DNA from: Psychrobacter submarinus
GTDB taxonomy: Bacteria > Pseudomonadota > Gammaproteobacteria > Pseudomonadales > Moraxellaceae
Assembly: GCF_904846685.1 (NCBI RefSeq)
Contig: NZ_CAJHBQ010000002.1
Coordinates: 620,001 to 684,000, forward strand
DNA: 64,000 bases
Reading direction: 5' to 3'
The first letter of the stretch is position 1. Every line of letters starts with the position of its first letter. Below, piece by piece: positions 7,497 to 15,881 of this stretch. A program made the translations under genes and the position numbers. The notes under the pieces were generated by a model. That model worked only from the letters and a program-made list of their open reading frames with translations, did no database searches and was not told the DNA's origin.

Positions 7497-8747
7497 ATGG
7501 CTTCAATAAGGGCAAGGCGTGGCAAGCTATTCGTAGATTTTCGATATATGAATATACGTTGCCGTGAGACGACCAATCTCACAGATACTCCAGCTAATCG
7601 AAAGAAACTGGCTAAAATCATCGAAAAAATGGAAGCAGAAATCACCCTAGGTGTTTTTGACTATGCAGCTTACTTCCCAAAGAGTGAACGTGCCAAAGAG
7701 ATGACGGCATTGGCTGATAGAGCAGAGGCTTGTATCAGTCGCAATCCTACCTTTAGGCAGTTCGCTGATATTTGGTATGAAGAGAAGAAGATTGAGTGGC
7801 GACCGAGTTATCAAGATAAGGTTCAGACTATCCTTAATAAGTATCTGTTGCCTGAGTTTGGTGGCAAAGCGGTCCATGCCATAAAAAAAACAGACTTGCT
7901 GGCTTTCCGTAGCGCCCTCGCCAAAGTTCGCTACGGTAAAGATGCCCAGTCAAGTCTGTCTGTAGCACGGATCAACGAGATCATGGTACCACTACGTATG
8001 ATACTACAAGAGGCAGCTGATCGCTATGAGTTTCAGATGCCTTATAAAAACATCAAGACGCTCAAGCAATCTCGGCCTGATGTCAATCCCTTTACACTTA
8101 CTGAATTATGGCTGTTTTTAAGGCATGTTCGCGCTGACTATAAGGCCTATTATACGACTCGGTTCTTCACAGGGATGCGTACTAGTGAGATTGATGGACT
8201 GAAATGGGACTGCGTTGATTTTGATCGGCGTGAGATTCGTATTCGCGGTGCATTAGTCAATGGTGAGATGGGTCCGACAAAGACGCTCGTCTCGCAGCGT
8301 GAGATTGCTATGTCGCAGTTAGTATATAACGCACTGCAAGATCAAAAGTCTGTCACCTATGGCAAGTCGGAGTTTGTATTTTGCAATTCACAAGGCAATC
8401 CTTTGGAATATCGCAATGTGAATCGTCGGATATGGAAACCCACCCTTGCCCTACTCGGTCTTAAGCATCGGCGTGCGTATCAGACTCGGCATACGGCAGC
8501 AACGCTTTGGTTGGCTGCTGGTGAGAATCCTGAATGGATAGCTCGGCAAATGGGTCACAGCAGTACAGAGATGTTATTTCGTGTGTATAGCCGCTATGTG
8601 CCCGATATTACTCGACAGGATGGCTCTGCAATAGACACTCTACTACTGGCGAGTAAAGAGCGGTTAATAGGAGACTCGAGTCATTCTAAAGCAAAGATGG
8701 TAGAACTTATCTCAGACGCTAAAGCAGACAAGGAGACGTCGCAATGA
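7497..8747 (+). CDS. int: Tyrosine recombinase (phage/island integrase)
   Basis: This 416-residue integrase has an N-terminal arm-binding domain (MASIRARRGKLFVDFRYMNIRCRETT, like the DUF3596 arm type), a SAM-like core-binding domain at about residues 85-190, and a catalytic domain. In the latter I see Arg in FFTGMRTSEIDGL (about residue 228), the R-H pair in YQTRHTAATLWL (about 330; the usual first His is Tyr), GH in RQMGHSSTEM, and the nucleophile Tyr in RVYSRYV (about 363). It lies just inside the tRNA-Gly copy, so it is the enzyme expected to insert the island there. The next gene overlaps by 4 bases. Confidence 0.93.
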   Translation: MASIRARRGKLFVDFRYMNIRCRETTNLTDTPANRKKLAKIIEKMEAEITLGVFDYAAYFPKSERAKEMTALADRAEACISRNPTFRQFADIWYEEKKIEWRPSYQDKVQTILNKYLLPEFGGKAVHAIKKTDLLAFRSALAKVRYGKDAQSSLSVARINEIMVPLRMILQEAADRYEFQMPYKNIKTLKQSRPDVNPFTLTELWLFLRHVRADYKAYYTTRFFTGMRTSEIDGLKWDCVDFDRREIRIRGALVNGEMGPTKTLVSQREIAMSQLVYNALQDQKSVTYGKSEFVFCNSQGNPLEYRNVNRRIWKPTLALLGLKHRRAYQTRHTAATLWLAAGENPEWIARQMGHSSTEMLFRVYSRYVPDITRQDGSAIDTLLLASKERLIGDSSHSKAKMVELISDAKADKETSQ

Positions 8748-9034
8748 AAATCATCAATTATGACAAGCTATTTGCTGAATTCAAACGAGATGGTGCGATC
8801 AGTAAGGATGCCAATCAGATTGCTAATACGCTCATTCGTGAGCTTTGTATTCAATCTGGTAAGGGGTTGGCGCGTTTCTTAGGAGTGAAATCTTGTTTTG
8901 ATAATCATATGGCACTGCGAGTATGGGTACAGCAGCGCTTGGATGACAATCCTGATTATCTTGTTAATGAGATGTGTCAGCAGCTGCAAAGCGAGTTTTA
9001 TAGACTTCTACCGCAACCGGTCTATGGCTTTTAA
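8744..9034 (+). CDS. Unknown small protein coupled to the integrase
   Basis: A 96-residue protein whose ATG overlaps the integrase stop (ATGA), implying translational coupling. It is mostly helical by composition (LFAEFKRDGAISKDANQIANTLIRELCIQSGKGLARFLGVKS). No family is recognised. Its position suggests a helper of recombination or of island maintenance; this is inference from context only. Confidence 0.65.
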   Translation: MKIINYDKLFAEFKRDGAISKDANQIANTLIRELCIQSGKGLARFLGVKSCFDNHMALRVWVQQRLDDNPDYLVNEMCQQLQSEFYRLLPQPVYGF

Positions 9035-9044
9035 GGAGAACTTT

Positions 9045-9362
9045 ATGAGTGTAAAGCTTCAGCCTAATATGACTCAGAACGCGCGGGACCTCAAAATCTG
9101 TAGTGATTACTGGGCGTATGATCATAGAAGTAATTTTATCGGGCATGTGGAAGAAGTTTGTCGAAAGTATGACATCAGTTCTCATATTCTGTTTGATACA
9201 GTCGCTCAGTGTTTTGCCTATCTAGATGATGTGCAATGCGTTTATTGTGGCTATATTTGTCCTTTAGAAGTGCCAGCGGACATAGCTATTATGCGAGCAA
9301 AAGACAGTTGGTGCTGTGAGGTGTGCGAGCATGCCACTTGGCAAGAGCATAATCATAGATAA
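9045..9362 (+). CDS. Unknown protein with paired CxxC motifs (zinc-ribbon-like)
   Basis: A 105-residue protein starting at ATG 9045, chosen because of the upstream AAGGAGAAC ribosome site; the longer frame from 8898 would overlap the previous gene without one. The C-terminal half has CVYCGYIC and WCCEVCEH, two cysteine pairs about 35 residues apart that could hold one zinc. It forms the end of the integrase operon and is followed by a terminator. Function unknown; a nucleic-acid-binding accessory is a guess. Confidence 0.65.
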   Translation: MSVKLQPNMTQNARDLKICSDYWAYDHRSNFIGHVEEVCRKYDISSHILFDTVAQCFAYLDDVQCVYCGYICPLEVPADIAIMRAKDSWCCEVCEHATWQEHNHR

Positions 9363-9377
9363 ATTGTTCAAAATATT

Positions 9378-9412
9378 AAAGCCAGACGACTGAGGTTGTC
9401 TGGCTTTTTTTG
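9378..9412 (+). terminator. Rho-independent terminator of the integrase operon
   Basis: AAAGCCAGAC pairs with GTCTGGCTTT around GACTGAGGTT and is followed by a T run. It closes the int operon. Confidence 0.85.
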
Positions 9413-9469
9413 TGTGTAGCGTCTATTAATAACCGCTTAAACTTTATGAGCCATCTTTGACTTGAACGC

Positions 9470-9748
9470 TTAGCTCCTATAAAGCACTTTTACCACATGC
9501 CAACCAAATTTGGTTTTGACTAAATGCGGAGTAAACAGCTCGCCGTTGAAGCAGACTTTATCAAATGGTCCTACCATTTGGCCTTTTTTAAATTCGCCTA
9601 AGCTGCCGCCTTTTTTACCTGATGGACAGGTTGAGTGTTTCTTAGCCAATACATCGAACTGGACACCCTTTTTCAGCTTAGCGATAATATCCTCCGCCAG
9701 CTCCTTGTCTTTTACTAAAATGTGTAATGCGCTAGCGGTGCGAGCCAT
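9470..9748 (-). CDS. ppiC: Peptidyl-prolyl cis-trans isomerase, parvulin family (PpiC)
   Basis: This 92-residue stand-alone parvulin domain starts MARTASALHILVKDK. It contains FDVLAKKHSTCPSGKKGGSLGEFKKGQMVGPFDKVCFN and ends VKTKFGWHVVKVLYR, matching the E. coli PpiC length and the conserved His, Cys, GG.LG and GWH motifs. It catalyses proline isomerisation in the cytoplasm. The presence of a housekeeping-type gene inside the island is unusual; it may be a second, acquired copy. Confidence 0.93.
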   Translation of the reverse strand: MARTASALHILVKDKELAEDIIAKLKKGVQFDVLAKKHSTCPSGKKGGSLGEFKKGQMVGPFDKVCFNGELFTPHLVKTKFGWHVVKVLYRS

Positions 9749-9806
9749 GACGCTATCCTTTATAAAGTATCGATTATAGAGGCATTATATCACTACTTAC
9801 GAGTCT

Positions 9807-9842
9807 AAAAAAAACCCAGACAGCTTAGTTGTCTGGGTTTTC
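9807..9842 (-). terminator. Rho-independent terminator (both directions possible)
   Basis: AAAACCCAGACA and TGTCTGGGTTTT form a near-perfect stem with A and T runs on the two sides. It lies directly downstream of the leftward esterase gene. Confidence 0.82.
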
Positions 9843-9893
9843 TGACAGTGCGTAACAATGGCTTATTTTGACTACTCAGAGTACGGACTATAC

Positions 9894-10478
9894 TTAGTCT
9901 TCCCCATAGTATGTCGCGTCATCCATCCAGACAATAGGATCTTCACACAGATGAACTAAGTGATACCAGATATCACTACTACGGGCAATTCGGTGATGAC
10001 CGCGCTCAAAGTAATCCACCTCCCAGCTATCGGGTAAATTGACCAGTGTACGTCTAGCAACGGCCACATCTAAGCATTCGTCCTCAATCTCAACCATGAC
10101 CCGCACCATCTTAGTGTTTGAGGTAGGAAACGATAGCTTCCTATCAGTCAACTCAGGTATACGATCAGCTAAAACCTCACTCGGATAAATACAAGGCGCG
10201 ATCAATAGCGCGCGTAGATTGTATTTATGCGCGAAGTGATTGGCAAACCAAGCGCCCAGTGAATGCCCTGCCAAGACCACGCGTGGATACTGCTTCAATT
10301 TTTCTTGAATAAGTGACTCGTAAATATCGAAAACCTCATTAAAGTTCTCTCGATAATTGACAGTTTGGCAGTATTTAGGCTCACGAGTAATACAAGTGTA
10401 CTTACTGGTCTCACAGCTTGAGTCAAGACCGTGAAAGAACAATAAAAACGTGTCGTTGTTCTCAATTGGAAACATCAT
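9894..10478 (-). CDS. Alpha/beta hydrolase, YqiA/UPF0227-like esterase
   Basis: This 194-residue protein starts with LLFFHGLDSSCET, the oxyanion-hole region of the small YqiA/YcfP esterases. The nucleophile elbow is GHSLGAWFANHFA (Ser about residue 119), and a late His lies in ERGHHRIA. The likely catalytic Asp is in the DECLDVAVARRT or PDSW region. It would hydrolyse small esters or thioesters in the cytoplasm. It is the second gene of a two-gene unit (11 bases after the 294-residue gene), so the natural partner or substrate may be that unknown protein. Confidence 0.75.
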   Translation of the reverse strand: MMFPIENNDTFLLFFHGLDSSCETSKYTCITREPKYCQTVNYRENFNEVFDIYESLIQEKLKQYPRVVLAGHSLGAWFANHFAHKYNLRALLIAPCIYPSEVLADRIPELTDRKLSFPTSNTKMVRVMVEIEDECLDVAVARRTLVNLPDSWEVDYFERGHHRIARSSDIWYHLVHLCEDPIVWMDDATYYGED

Positions 10479-10489
10479 AGCTTTCTCCC

Positions 10490-11374
10490 TTATTTATTAT
10501 GTTTATATTCTAACCACAGTCCATAGATGATCTCGGCAACCGCTTTAGGAACTGTAGTATATCCAGCACCAAACGATACATCGTAGACCGCAGTCATCAG
10601 CGCCAATACGTCATCTACACTATCAGCATCTTCTGTAATGAGCCGATTGGCAATCTGCTCCGCCTCACTACTATATTCATCCCACATATGATTGTAATAA
10701 CAGCCCACCATGCCAAAGTCATAACGATAGATCACATCTGTAATAGCGACCATAAAACTCGCGCGCGTGCGATCATAGTGGTCAGACCACCTTTGGTATA
10801 ACTGCTGACGTATGGGCAGTACTGGCGGTAGGATAGGACGATCTTTGGGATCATTTCGTTTATCAATACTTACAACTCCTGAAGGTTTAGTGCCATCCTC
10901 CCACAGCAAAGAATAGAAGGACGGAAACATTCCCTTTTCACACGCACTAAAACGCCAAACGCCCCACATCGCTTTGCTAGCACGACTCATGGTATAAACA
11001 ATGATTTGGTTGAGATAATCACTATCATAAATGATGTGCTGACGATCGATTCTCACGCCTTGCTTCGGCAAAACATCAGTATAAGTAAGAGACTTATCAC
11101 ATTCACTTGGCTCGACAGCAATAACACTCTCAGTGCAATCTGGGCTCCTCTTCATCAGCTCATAAGGCGCGACAAAGCTTAATGTTTCATCGCTATTATT
11201 AACAAAGTAAATGTCCTCTTCATAGTCATTGACGGGCTCATTATGAAGATAAAACAGCGGGGTCTTTTGCTTAGTCTGTAAATCATTTTGAATTAATTTA
11301 GAAGGTTGTGACGTATCTGACCAAGATATGTTGTCTATCCGTTTTGGTCCGAAAGTACTCTTAACGTCTGTCAT
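10490..11374 (-). CDS. Unknown protein partnered with the esterase
   Basis: A 294-residue soluble protein without signal peptide or membrane segments. The middle has a beta-rich look (DIYFVNNSDETLSFVAPYELM; GVRIDRQHIIYDSD; AMWGVWRFSACEKG) and the C-terminal third is helical. I do not recognise a family. It begins the two-gene unit with the esterase; the ATG has AAGGAGACG upstream. An IS lies about 300 bases upstream and may supply or disrupt the promoter. Confidence 0.55.
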   Translation of the reverse strand: MTDVKSTFGPKRIDNISWSDTSQPSKLIQNDLQTKQKTPLFYLHNEPVNDYEEDIYFVNNSDETLSFVAPYELMKRSPDCTESVIAVEPSECDKSLTYTDVLPKQGVRIDRQHIIYDSDYLNQIIVYTMSRASKAMWGVWRFSACEKGMFPSFYSLLWEDGTKPSGVVSIDKRNDPKDRPILPPVLPIRQQLYQRWSDHYDRTRASFMVAITDVIYRYDFGMVGCYYNHMWDEYSSEAEQIANRLITEDADSVDDVLALMTAVYDVSFGAGYTTVPKAVAEIIYGLWLEYKHNK

Positions 11375-11683
11375 AACGTCTCCTTGTTTTTAGTATTATT
11401 AGTCGTAGCATTTAAATTTTTATTTTTATTATCATCTCAAATTCGACTCAGCCGAGTCTGTCCGCAGCTTTTCAAGCTCCGTTATCAAATATATTTGAGG
11501 ATATAGTTTTTAACGATTGAGTTATCTTGTCAGTCGGACGAGACAGAATGTTTCACCATCGTTTTAATGAGGTCTATTGTTTAGTATTATTTTTGGTATT
11601 TGACAGTAATAGCAGAGTTATATGGTGAGACATTGCGCCTCGGGGGTTAACTCTATTTATGCTTTATTTATCTCCAGCTCAAT
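11375..11683. other. Intergenic region upstream of the esterase unit
   Basis: About 300 AT-rich bases between the two-gene unit and the IS. TTGACA at 11600-11605 reads toward the IS but no strong -10 partner follows. Nothing else is supportable. Confidence 0.35.
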
Positions 11684-12598
11684 AGACCTCTTGCAAAAGT
11701 CATAGTCTAAGCTCGGAATTAATGATACCAGCAAACAGCTTCATTCTAAGATCATAGCGCTGACGACGGTTGCGATATTTATGAGCCACGATTTTAAACA
11801 ACTTGATTAAGCCTATTTTGTGCTCAACCACAATACGGAACTTTGCCAGATAGTGATTGGCCTGTTTGCATATCTCCAGTAACTGACCACCACGTGGCTT
11901 TTTAAAAGGGGTGAAGGTTTGCTTATGTAGCTTTGCTATACCTTGATAGCCACTATCTGCTAGTAATTTAGCATTGTCAGGAAGCCAATCAGGACAAGTA
12001 TCTTTATAGAGCTTAAAATCGTGGATTGACCCTTTGCAGGTTTGCACATCAAGTATCAAGCCGGTTTGCCAATGGACGATAACCTGCGCTTTTAAGGTGT
12101 GTTGTTTTTTCTTGCCGCTGTAGTAGTCGCTTTGGTTTTTTTTGGACGCTCAATAGGGGTTTCGGTGGCATCGACGATGACGACTGACCAATTGATGTCC
12201 TCATCGACACGACTAGGCAGCTTTTTAGGCAATTCAAACTTGCCAGAGTCAATCAGTGTGTCTTCTACTTTACGAATGATACGGCTAGCAGAAGACTCAT
12301 GAATACCAAAGTCCATACTGATATGATAAAGCGTGCGGTATTCACGCCAATAAGTCAGGGCTAGTAGTATCTGCTCCTTAAGACTGAGCACACTTGGTCT
12401 GCCTGATTTGGTCTTAGATGCTTCATGCTCTTGCATGGCATCAAGCATCTCATAAAAGGTGGCTTTATGAATGCCAGTGTAGCGTTTAAAACCAGCGTTA
12501 CTTTGTTTGAGTAGCTTATTTATGTTTGGCATATCTATTAAGTAAGTAGAGTTCAATAATATACGTTGTGTCTTACAACTACTTTTGCAAGAGGTCTA
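11684..12598 (-). mobile_element. IS5-family insertion sequence, copy A (about 915 bp)
   Basis: Perfect 17-base terminal inverted repeats AGACCTCTTGCAAAAGT flank one transposase gene. A second copy sits at 60904-61817 in the same orientation and is nearly identical through the coding part. However, the roughly 55 bases between the transposase start and the right inverted repeat are unrelated between the copies. A short TA-containing target duplication is likely, but its exact length is ambiguous at these sites. Confidence 0.93.
11700..12556 (-). CDS. IS5-family DDE transposase made by -1 frameshift
   Basis: Two overlapping frames encode one transposase. The first (12556 to about 12092) carries the HTH_Tnp_4 region PSVLSLKEQILLALTYWREY and the first catalytic Asp in VVIVDATETPIERPKK. 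At that point the coding strand has eight A's (CCAAAAAAAACC). A -1 slip there continues as NQSDYYSGKKKQHTLKAQV in the second frame, down to 11700. That frame has the second Asp in LLADSGYQGI and the Glu in VVEHKIGLIK. This is the known arrangement of the IS427/IS1031-like branch of IS5. Both halves are intact, so the copy may be active. Confidence 0.85.
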
Positions 12599-12926
12599 AT
12601 AACTATAGTATAAATTTTGATAAAAATACACCAATCAATTAGCGTACACGACAACTGCTGTCGTTAAGTTTAGTCAGCCTGAGTTTTGATACTATCTTGT
12701 CATAGTTGTTAAGATTAGAATTCACCTCTTACGACATTAGATGACGCATAGTATCTCCTCTGCTCTAAACATCCTTCTCATTTAGTCGCACTAACTCTAC
12801 ACTAGACTCGATAATTATTAGCCGTTTAAGTCAGGCTATACAGTAAGCAAACAAGCAGTAATGTGCTACCATTCTTCGATATTTTTTCATTCAATAAAGC
12901 ATTCTCTAAACATAAGATTTATAACT
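12599..12926. other. Non-coding region upstream of the hsd remnant
   Basis: About 330 bases without a gene. It probably retains the old promoter of the type I R-M operon, but no clear promoter pair is seen. Confidence 0.35.
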
Positions 12927-13019
12927 ATGGCACTTAAGAAAACCGAAATTTATTCTACCCTTTGGGCAAGTTGCAATGAGCTACGCGGTGGCATGGATGC
13001 CAGCCAATACAAAGACTAT
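12927..13019 (+). pseudogene. hsdM: hsdM remnant (first 31 codons only)
   Basis: The reading MALKKTEIYSTLWASCNELRG followed by GMDASQYKDY is the well-conserved beginning of type I methyltransferase HsdM. Immediately after KDY the similarity stops and an hsdS-like sequence begins in another frame. About 95 percent of hsdM and the start of hsdS are therefore missing. No other methyltransferase gene is present in the window, so this locus cannot modify DNA by itself. Confidence 0.85.
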
Positions 13020-14037
13020 TGCTGGATTAGTAAATTTGGTCAATGGAAAGTATGGCGTTTCAGATAATACTATTGTGATCAACTTAAATAATAATAATGA
13101 TGTTGAGTTTATTAAGTCTTGGCTAATCAAAAAGGACTTAAATACTTTAGTGTTTGGTTCAGGTCAACCTCTAATAACAGGTACCCAATTAAAGAAACTG
13201 CTAATCCCACTACCTAAACTAAAAGAACAAACCGCCATCGCCACTGCTCTATTCGATATCGATAATTTAATCGGGTCATTAGAAAAGCTCATTGCCAAAA
13301 AAGAAGCCATCAAAACCGCTACCATGCAACAGCTACTTACAGGTAAAACGCGCTTGCCTGAATTTGCTACTCGTGAGGATGGTAGCCTAAAAGGTCTTAA
13401 ATAGACTGAGTTAGGGCAGATTCCTAAGGATTGGGAGCACAAAACTCTTTTCGAAATGACAGAGAACAAAGGGCTTGTTAGAGGTCCATTTGGTGGGGCA
13501 TTAAAAAAAGATAGTTTTGTTAGAACAGGTTTTAAAGTATATGAACAAAGAAATGCAATCTATGCAAATACAGAGATTGGCAAATACTATATCGATAGAG
13601 ATAAATTCAATGAGCTACAGCGATTTACAGTTAAACCTAAAGATTTCATAGTAAGCTGCTCGGGTACAATAGGCAAAATCTATCAGATCCCTGTTAATGC
13701 CCCTGAAGGTATTATTAACCAAGCTCTATTGAAAATAACTCTTAGTAAAAATACTGATGAGCGCTTCTTTTATCAGATTTTTAACTCTAAAGAGTTTCAA
13801 GAAAGCATCACTGATAGTACTCAAGGCGGTGCTATGAAAAACTTGATTGGAATGTCAGAGTTTAAAAAAAGTATCATGCTAATGCCTCCCAAAACAGAAC
13901 AAACCGCCATCGCCACTATACTTTCTGATATGGATACCGAAATTCAAGCATTGCAGCAGCGTTTAGAGAAAACCAAAGATATTAAACAAGGCATGATGCA
14001 GCAGTTGCTGACTGGAAAAGTGCGGTTGGCGCATTAA
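13020..14037 (+). pseudogene. hsdS: hsdS remnant: truncated specificity subunit with an internal stop
   Basis: The first part contains the end of TRD1 and the central conserved spacer (LIPLPKLKEQTAIATALFDID, TATMQQLLTGKTRLPEF). It is followed in the same frame by a TAG stop at 13402-13404 and then TELGQIPKDWEHK, the usual start of the second half. The second half has a full TRD2 and the distal conserved repeat (MPPKTEQTAIATILSDMD, GMMQQLLTGKVRLAH). The 193-residue second half (from ATG 13456) could be made but has no methyltransferase partner here. Confidence 0.88.
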
Positions 14038-14054
14038 AATTATAAGGAAGTAAG

Positions 14055-15881
14055 ATGCAAAATAATAAATTGGAAATAAAACCAATAGTCGACCTATTGG
14101 ATGAAAGTTTCTATATCCCTGCTTATCAACGTGGCTACCGCTGGAAAGAAAAACAAGTTCAAGACTTATTAGAAGATATCAGAGAGTTTTATCTGACCTC
14201 ACTGAACTCCGAAAAGGATACTTTTTACTGCTTACAACCTGTTGTCGTCAAACAGCGTGAAGATGGCTCTTGGGAAATCGTCGATGGACAACAACGACTA
14301 ACCACTATTTACATCATTTTAACCTGCTTGAAAGATATACCCTCGCTATTATGCAAGGCACCTTATGAAATTAGTTATGAGACTAGAGCAAAATCCTCCG
14401 ATTTTTTAGCCAATATCAACGAAGATCAAGCTAGAGATAATATCGACTTTTTCCATATTTATAAAGCTAAAGAAGCCATCAAATCATGGTTTGATGAGCA
14501 AGAGGACTCAGATAAACATAACTCTATAAAGACGCCTTTAATCAATTTAGATAATAAAAGTGTAAAAGTAATTTGGTATGAACTCAGTGACTATGAGGTA
14601 CCCACCCAAGTCTTTTCAAGACTTAATGTCGGAAAAATACCGCTGGTAAGTGCAGAGCTTATTAAGGCATTGTTCTTAAAATCAAGCAATTTCACTTCAG
14701 AATCGAAGTCGAAGGACGCCCAAAGCCTATTGCAGCTTACACTCTCCCAAGAGTGGGATACCATTGAGAAAAGTCTTCAAAACGATGCTTTTTGGTATTT
14801 TCTGAGCAACAAGAACCTTGAGTCAAATCGCATTGATTTATTGCTTTCTCTTAGAGCATCAGACCATAGTGAAATTGAAAATAGTAAAGATGAATTAAAC
14901 ACTTTTTTGCAATTTAATGAGTTGCTAAATGAAGATAACTTTGACATGGTTCGAGAATGGAAAAGCATCAAGCGTTTAATGATGACATTAGAAGAATGGT
15001 TTAATGACCGCGAACTATTCCACTTAATCGGCTATTTAATAACTGAGGGCAAAACGATTTCTGAAATTATGCGACTTAGTAAAGATAGCCGAGATAAGCA
15101 ACATCTAAGACATAAACTTATAGGACAAGTTTTTAACCTGACTTTTGATGCTAAATTCAATGCCTTGTCATCATCTGATGAAATTGAATTGAAAGTCCGC
15201 AATCACTTATCAGAGCTTGATTATGAGTCTAAGAACTTGAGTAAGATTCGCCGTATCTTTCTACTTTTCAATATTGTCAGCTTATTGAGCAACCCCAAAT
15301 CAAACTCTCGCTTTCAATTTGATAGGTATAAAAGTGAGAATTGGGACGTTGAACATATACGCTCAGTAGCCTCAGATATGCCCGAAGGCATTAGTAATCA
15401 AATGAAATGGCTAACAGATGTTAAAGACTATTTAGATAAATCACCAGTTGATAAAAGCGCTTTTAAGCTGGATGAAGCTGATCAAGATAAAAAGCAACGT
15501 ATCAATAATGAAATCAACCAAATCCTTCAAGCACAAACCTTTCAACAAAATAAGTTTGAGAATGTCTATAAGAGTATCATAGAGATCTACGATCCTAGCA
15601 ATGCCGAAGCAGTAGATAACTCAATCGGCAATCTAACTTTGCTTGATAGATACAGCAATCGCAGTTATAAAAACGCCATCTTTCCGATTAAACGTAAACA
15701 TATTATTGAGCTTGATAAAAAGGCAATATATGTGCCCTTATGTACCAAAAATGTATTTTTAAAGTATTACAGTCAAAATTTAGACAATATGCTTTACTGG
15801 AGTTCAAACGATAGAGATGACCATCATGATGCTATCGTAGAAACGATAACAGAATACTTTTTTAAAAATGGAGCTCAATAA
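14055..15881 (+). CDS. DUF262/DUF1524 protein A (GmrSD-like nuclease)
   Basis: This 608-residue protein has an N-terminal DUF262 domain with YIPAYQRGYRW (about residue 20) and the family hallmark DGQQRLTT (about residues 77-84), a ParB-like nucleotide-hydrolysing fold. The C-terminal region has an HNH-type DUF1524 pattern: WDVEHIRSV (about 435) and later NSIGNLTLLDRYSNRSYKNA. Proteins with this layout, GmrSD and SspE, cleave modified DNA. The frame is intact, unlike the flanking hsd genes. It has ribosome site TAAGGAAG and overlaps the next DUF262 gene by one base (TAATG), so the two are coupled. Confidence 0.85.
   Translation: MQNNKLEIKPIVDLLDESFYIPAYQRGYRWKEKQVQDLLEDIREFYLTSLNSEKDTFYCLQPVVVKQREDGSWEIVDGQQRLTTIYIILTCLKDIPSLLCKAPYEISYETRAKSSDFLANINEDQARDNIDFFHIYKAKEAIKSWFDEQEDSDKHNSIKTPLINLDNKSVKVIWYELSDYEVPTQVFSRLNVGKIPLVSAELIKALFLKSSNFTSESKSKDAQSLLQLTLSQEWDTIEKSLQNDAFWYFLSNKNLESNRIDLLLSLRASDHSEIENSKDELNTFLQFNELLNEDNFDMVREWKSIKRLMMTLEEWFNDRELFHLIGYLITEGKTISEIMRLSKDSRDKQHLRHKLIGQVFNLTFDAKFNALSSSDEIELKVRNHLSELDYESKNLSKIRRIFLLFNIVSLLSNPKSNSRFQFDRYKSENWDVEHIRSVASDMPEGISNQMKWLTDVKDYLDKSPVDKSAFKLDEADQDKKQRINNEINQILQAQTFQQNKFENVYKSIIEIYDPSNAEAVDNSIGNLTLLDRYSNRSYKNAIFPIKRKHIIELDKKAIYVPLCTKNVFLKYYSQNLDNMLYWSSNDRDDHHDAIVETITEYFFKNGAQ

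Noticed and set aside
8898-9044. Longer start for the CxxC protein
   Set aside because: It would overlap the preceding gene and lacks a ribosome site; ATG 9045 has AAGGAGAAC in front.
14055-15881. DUF262 protein A as part of BREX or another named multi-gene system
   Set aside because: No BrxL/PglX/PglZ/BrxC-type neighbours are present; the ATPase at 34797 fits the ssp operon instead.
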